Shown here in pieces: positions 12,861-13,057 of a stretch of DNA of 13,057 nucleotides (position 1 is the stretch's first letter; each line of letters begins with the position of its first letter). The stretch spans positions 1-13,057 of the forward strand of contig DHHE01000006.1 of NCBI GenBank assembly GCA_002403115.1. The letters run 5' to 3'. The notes under the pieces are model-generated. The model saw only the letters and a program-made list of their open reading frames with translations. It was not told the DNA's origin and made no database searches. Both the position numbers and the translations under genes were made by a program. Source of the DNA: a bacterium UBP2_UBA4780. GTDB taxonomy: Bacteria > Edwardsbacteria > AC1 > EtOH8.

Positions 12861-13057
12861 TAGAAGCCAAACTGGAACAGGTCGAACAGCGGCACCGGGA
12901 GCTGGAGAGCCTTCTGGCCGACCCCCAGGTCATCGCCGACCAGGCCCGCTACCGGGCGCTGTCCCGGGAGTACAAACAGTCGGCCAAGCTGGCGGCCAAA
13001 GCGGCCGATTACCGGGACTGCGTGCGGCAGCTGGCGGACAACCGGTCCCTGGCCGGC
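12857..13057 (+). CDS. prfA: Peptide chain release factor 1, N-terminal part (runs off window)
   Basis: This factor recognises UAA and UAG stop codons and releases the finished protein from the ribosome. Only the first 67 codons are present. They encode the start of the helical N-terminal domain: the LEQVEQRHRELESLLADPQV segment and ARYRALSREYKQ match RF1 family starts. The codon-recognition PxT loop and the GGQ motif lie beyond the window, so RF1 rather than RF2 is judged from the N-terminus and the absence of the RF2 frameshift site. ATG 12857 overlaps the stop of the JAMM gene by four bases. Confidence 0.88.
   Translation, partial: MIEAKLEQVEQRHRELESLLADPQVIADQARYRALSREYKQSAKLAAKAADYRDCVRQLADNRSLAG

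Overview
The window is a GC-rich bacterial chromosome segment that is almost entirely housekeeping genes. The gene set is ispG, sppA, a four-gene 2-oxoacid:ferredoxin oxidoreductase operon, pgsA-pgpA-cinA-thpR-truA, and a JAMM protease gene overlapping prfA. A ferredoxin-dependent VorB-type oxidoreductase, the MEP isoprenoid pathway, PG-phosphate lipid synthesis and a secreted protein with a signal peptide suggest an anaerobic, probably Gram-negative-type bacterium. It could belong to one of the uncultivated candidate phyla, but I cannot fix the phylum from sequence alone. Promoters are classical sigma70-like boxes with nearly invariant 17-bp spacers, and the three tRNAs have the CCA end encoded.

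Layout. 1-300: a noncoding block that I read as one transcription unit on the minus strand. It has a perfect consensus promoter (273-301), an approximately 260-nt RNA and an intrinsic terminator (4-33). Its body is a degenerate 8-bp repeat closed by a long complementary stem. 462-1582: ispG, apparently leaderless. 1583-1951: noncoding DNA with hairpins. 1952-2830: membrane-anchored SppA-type peptidase. 2874-3551: tRNA cluster Cys(GCA), Leu(UAA), Gly(GCC) with two promoters, a duplicated leader segment, a palindromic repeat and a terminator. 3570-6481: promoter, 2[4Fe-4S] ferredoxin, alpha (VorB), TPP-binding beta and gamma subunits, terminator. 6508-7890: a solenoid of 40-residue TPR repeats. 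A shared bidirectional terminator separates it from a convergent gene for a secreted protein (7944-8447, minus). 8474-8560: divergent promoters. 8568-12256: pgsA-pgpA-cinA-thpR-truA in close or overlapping succession. 12264-12328: a palindromic heptamer repeat that appears to supply a promoter. 12336-13057: JAMM/MPN+ protease, then prfA running off the end.

The oxidoreductase operon encodes a complete complex that converts 2-oxoacids plus CoA to acyl-CoA with reduced ferredoxin. pgsA and pgpA are consecutive steps of phosphatidylglycerol synthesis.

The most unusual items are the repeat-built minus-strand RNA candidate at 3-266, three promoters that place the start codon at the predicted transcription start, an AT-hook/H1-like basic tail on VorB, a JAMM protease translationally coupled to release factor 1, and several unrelated intergenic elements all made of degenerate 7- or 8-bp units.
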